Shown here: positions 61,528 through 64,000 of the stretch, piece by piece
Numbering within the stretch: position 1 is the first letter of the stretch
Layout: the number at the start of each line of letters is the position of its first letter
Source: Ferruginibacter sp.
GTDB lineage: Bacteria; Bacteroidota; Bacteroidia; Chitinophagales; Chitinophagaceae
Assembly (NCBI GenBank): GCA_014379625.1
Contig: JACMLJ010000095.1
Coordinates: forward strand, 248,001-312,000
Direction: 5' to 3'
DNA: 64,000 bases
Notes under the pieces: model-generated
What the model was told of the DNA's origin: nothing
Databases searched by the model: none
What the model saw: the letters and a program-made list of their open reading frames with translations, nothing else
Position numbers and translations under genes: made by a program

Positions 61528-63066
61528 ATGCCAATCTTTGATTTGAAACTCCCAAAAAGTATCGCAAGGGCATTAAACCTTTCGGTTAGCGATCCCAGGC
61601 GGCAGCAAATAAAAGTGCTGAAAAAACTGTTACGCAAAGCCAGGTTTACCCAGTTTGGCCAGTTGTATAAATTTGATGAGGTTTTAATGAGCAGGCATCC
61701 GGGCAAAAAATTTCAGCAACTGGTGCCCACCTACGATTACAGTAAATTGTATGCCCAGTGGTGGCATAAGGCAAAGGATGGCATCCCGGATGTATGCTGG
61801 CCGGGCGTAATTCATTATTTTGCCCTCAGTAGCGGTACCAGCGAAGCATCCAGTAAATTTATACCAATAACAAAAGAACTTATCCGCAGCAATACCCTCA
61901 CCAGTTTCAAACAATTATTAAGTCTTGCCAAATACGAAGATGTGCCCCGGAGCGCTATCGGCAAGGGGTGGTTATTATTGGGCGGGAGCACCCAGTTGCA
62001 AAAAGGGCCTACTTATTTTGCCGGTGACCTGAGTGGCATCCAGCAAAAAAATATCCCCTTCTGGTTGCTGGGACTTGGCCTTTATAAACCCGGTAAAAAA
62101 ATCGCCAAAGAAAAAGACTGGTCAAAAAAATTAGAAGAGATCGTTGACAAAGCGCCTGATTGGGATATCGGCTTTATAGTAGGCGTACCTGCCTGGTTAC
62201 AGTTGTGCATGGAAAAAATTATTGAACGCTACAAACTGAACAATATCCATGAAATATGGCCCAACCTCGCTTTTTATGTACATGGCGGCGTGGCCATGGA
62301 GCCCTATAAAAAAGGTTTTGAAAAATTACTGGGTAAACCCATCACCTATATTGAAACCTACCTCGCAAGTGAAGGGTTCCTGGCCTATCAAAACAGGCAG
62401 GATGCGGTAGGGATGCACCTCGCATTAAATAATAATATTTTTTTCGAATTCGTTCCTTTTGATGAAAAAAACTTCGACCTGGAAGGAAATATGGTGGATA
62501 CGCCGAAGGCTTATATGATCCATGAAATAGAAGAAAATAAAGAGTATGCGATTTTAATAAGTACCAATGCTGGTACCTGGCGCTATGCGATCGGTGATAC
62601 CGTACGGCTGGTAGACAAGGAAAAAAGCGAGATCATTATTACCGGGCGCACCAAACATTTTTTGAGCCTGGTGGGTGAGCATTTAAGTGTAGACAATATG
62701 AATAAAGCCATTGAAATGGTGAGCGAGGACCTGAATATTTCCATCCCCGAATTTACGGTGGCGGGTGAACCCTGCGGATTGTTCTTTGCTCACCACTGGT
62801 ATGTGGCCACAGATGACATAGTGAACAGTGAAGACCTGTGTTTTCGCATTGACGAAAAACTGAAGGAACTGAATGATGATTACGAGGTAGAGAGAAAACA
62901 CGCCCTGAAATCGGTGATAGTCACCGTATTGTCCGAAGATACTTTTATGGAGTTTATGAAATTAAAGGGCAAGATTGGCGGCCAGCATAAATTTCCAAGG
63001 GTATTAAAAGGCAAGATACTGGAGGAATGGCAAAAGTTTCTAAATACCGCTGCTATCTATTCTTAG
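61528..63066 (+). CDS. GH3-family acyl-acid-amido synthetase-like protein
   Basis: This 512-residue protein belongs to the GH3 family, whose plant members conjugate amino acids to auxin or jasmonate by adenylation. The adenylation motifs are visible: FALSSGTSEASSKFIPI (about 97-113, ATP loop), YIETYLASEGFLAYQ (about 276-290) and NAGTWRYAIGDTVRLVD (about 351-367). HFLSLVGEHLSVDNMNKAI follows near the C-terminal domain. Bacterial homologues are widespread in Bacteroidota with unknown substrate. Nothing in the surrounding genes indicates a pathway. Confidence 0.9.
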   Translation: MPIFDLKLPKSIARALNLSVSDPRRQQIKVLKKLLRKARFTQFGQLYKFDEVLMSRHPGKKFQQLVPTYDYSKLYAQWWHKAKDGIPDVCWPGVIHYFALSSGTSEASSKFIPITKELIRSNTLTSFKQLLSLAKYEDVPRSAIGKGWLLLGGSTQLQKGPTYFAGDLSGIQQKNIPFWLLGLGLYKPGKKIAKEKDWSKKLEEIVDKAPDWDIGFIVGVPAWLQLCMEKIIERYKLNNIHEIWPNLAFYVHGGVAMEPYKKGFEKLLGKPITYIETYLASEGFLAYQNRQDAVGMHLALNNNIFFEFVPFDEKNFDLEGNMVDTPKAYMIHEIEENKEYAILISTNAGTWRYAIGDTVRLVDKEKSEIIITGRTKHFLSLVGEHLSVDNMNKAIEMVSEDLNISIPEFTVAGEPCGLFFAHHWYVATDDIVNSEDLCFRIDEKLKELNDDYEVERKHALKSVIVTVLSEDTFMEFMKLKGKIGGQHKFPRVLKGKILEEWQKFLNTAAIYS

Positions 63067-63640
63067 TTTATTTTCAGTCCATCAATTTGGCTGTTTATCA
63101 ATGTCGGCTGAAATAATCCCCGGCATAGCAGCAGGGTATTGCCATGTTTTTGCATGCCCGCCTGGCTACAGCAATAAAGTACATAATTTATTGTGGCCTG
63201 ATCTAAAAGGATCATAAATCTGCTTCCCGGATCCCGTGACGCCTGGTGAAGGATAGTTTAGTATCACATCAGTAACAACGTATCAATTCGCGAATTTTCC
63301 TGGTGAGTCACCCCCAAAAGGATACTCACAAGGAAAATTCAACTCTTAGAAATCAATGCTGACAAGACCAGCAACCATCAGCGCCCGGTCTATTTACCCC
63401 ATTTCTTTTCTTAATTCAAATTATCAACAGGCATTATATTCTAAAAATACTACAGTTTGGGTATTGCCGGTATGTTGTAATGGCTTTATATTTGTTCATT
63501 CCAGGGTCGCCTTTAACTGCAATGAACCGGTATACACCAATCTTTGCCGTTGACGGATCATTAAAACTGGTTATGTTTACCTCCTGAATATCTTTTGAAA
63601 ATTACACTGTCTGAATCCATCATAAACTTTACCTGCTTTT
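63067..63640. other. Non-coding region before the secreted protein gene
   Basis: These 574 bp contain no recognisable gene. A 65-codon ORF at 63356 has no features. A strong inverted repeat lies in the middle (63292-63340), described separately. Confidence 0.5.
63292..63340. repeat. 17-bp inverted repeat with 15-nt loop
   Basis: Arms 63292-63308 and 63324-63340 are complementary at 16 of 17 positions; the outer part is GAATTTTCC / GGAAAATTC. No T-run follows on either strand, so a normal terminator is doubtful. It could be a mobile-element relic, a regulator site or an RNA structure. Confidence 0.75.
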
Positions 63641-63680
63641 TTATACCAGGACTAACATGATTATACCAGGTTCACCATGA
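63641..63680 (+). repeat. Tandem 20-bp duplication across a start codon
   Basis: Two adjacent 20-bp units, 63641-63660 and 63661-63680, agree at 17 of 20 positions; both begin TTATACCAGG and end CATGA. The second contains the ATG of the secreted protein gene (63677). The first supplies an ATG at 63657 that opens a 7-codon frame whose TGA overlaps the real start as ATGA. Confidence 0.8.
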
Positions 63681-64000
63681 ATATATTTTTAACGCGATCA
63701 GTAGATCTTTTTACAAAACCATTTTTTTTATGCCTGCTGCTGGCGATGTGTTTTACGGGCGCAGGCGCGCAGGCCCCTCCTAATGACAATTGCATCAATG
63801 CTACCAATATCCCCATCCCCAATGACGGGTTTGGCCTCGGTAACTTTACTGCTGTTCCAACCAATCTTACCGATGCTACCATACAAACAGCAGAGGCGTT
63901 TGCACCGGCCATTTTTGTAGCCGGATTGGATAAAAAATCGGTATGGTACAAATTCAGCATACCCACCATCAGGGCGGTGCGGGTTACACTTACCCAACCC
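63677..64000 (+). CDS. Secreted multi-domain protein, N-terminal part (cut by window)
   Basis: 108 codons are visible. A signal peptide is clear (positive start NIFLTRSVDLFTKP, hydrophobic FFLCLLLAMCFTGAGAQA, cleavage near 34). The mature start PPNDNCINATNIPIPNDG and the later KKSVWYKFSIPT are typical of large Bacteroidota surface proteins with pre-peptidase-like beta domains, often followed by type IX sorting domains. The C-terminus lies outside the window, so the sorting signal cannot be checked. porX elsewhere in the window makes type IX export plausible. The start choice is complicated by the tandem duplication and by a second ATG 20 nt upstream in another frame. Confidence 0.8.
   Translation, partial: MNIFLTRSVDLFTKPFFLCLLLAMCFTGAGAQAPPNDNCINATNIPIPNDGFGLGNFTAVPTNLTDATIQTAEAFAPAIFVAGLDKKSVWYKFSIPTIRAVRVTLTQP

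Noticed and set aside
1..64000. CRISPR arrays, intact insertion sequences, prophage or integrase
   Set aside because: No regularly spaced repeats, transposase, integrase or phage structural genes were seen on either strand.

Overview
The window looks like a chromosomal segment of a Bacteroidota bacterium, most probably of the family Chitinophagaceae. Four things point there. LpxC and FabZ are fused into one polypeptide. There is a PorX-type response regulator with a PglZ domain, which belongs to type IX secretion. There is an S46 dipeptidyl-peptidase. Most identifiable promoters carry the Bacteroidota -7 element TAnnTTTG and lack purine-rich ribosome binding sites. No database could be searched, so the family placement is inference. 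Most genes are housekeeping, and I see no intact phage, transposon or CRISPR array.

Layout. 1-5.7 kb: truncated thiolase, pyrD, a TerC-family membrane protein, recQ and a decayed toxin-like relic. 6-10.6 kb: a copper-type P-ATPase divergent from tsaE, then alanine dehydrogenase and a Uma2-type nuclease-fold protein. 10.7-16.6 kb (minus strand): an envelope block with an HD hydrolase, lpxD, lpxC/fabZ and lpxA, followed by an ABC ATPase. 17-22.3 kb (plus): porX, a small conserved protein, an MBL hydrolase, an HhH protein and an acyl-CoA dehydrogenase. 22.5-25.2 kb (minus): a small helical protein and the RelA/SpoT ppGpp enzyme. 25.5-35 kb (plus): tRNA-Leu(TAG), trigger factor, two tandem clpP genes, an unrecognised kinase-like gene, clpX, pta and ackA. 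This is a protein-quality-control block followed by acetate metabolism.

35.3-50 kb is mixed: two metallophosphoesterases, a flavin reductase, a secreted beta-propeller/phosphoesterase, an Old Yellow Enzyme, a translationally coupled U32-ferredoxin-PNPOx operon, a QueD-like enzyme, an Rrf2 regulator, an orphan ParA, a macrodomain protein and uvrB. 50-54 kb has a soluble PAS histidine kinase and an unusual receiver-CRP fusion regulator. They lie next to a scar where the 5' third of ccoI (cbb3 oxidase copper ATPase) abuts the 3' end of a TauE/SafE gene. 54-64 kb: typA, a DNA glycosylase, fRMsr, a dienelactone hydrolase, a CYTH protein, an S46 peptidase, a GH3 protein and the start of a secreted protein.

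The best leads are as follows. (1) The ccoI/TauE-SafE junction suggests loss, or misassembly, of a whole cbb3 oxidase cluster beside its probable regulators. (2) The clpP-clpP-X-clpX block carries an uncharacterised protein with kinase-like motifs. (3) Several promoters have their -7 box only 2-7 nt from the start codon, which predicts leaderless or near-leaderless mRNAs. (4) The U32 protein is coupled to a ferredoxin. (5) A 20-bp tandem duplication across the last start codon creates an overlapping upstream ORF. I found nothing I would call a clearly new multi-gene system.
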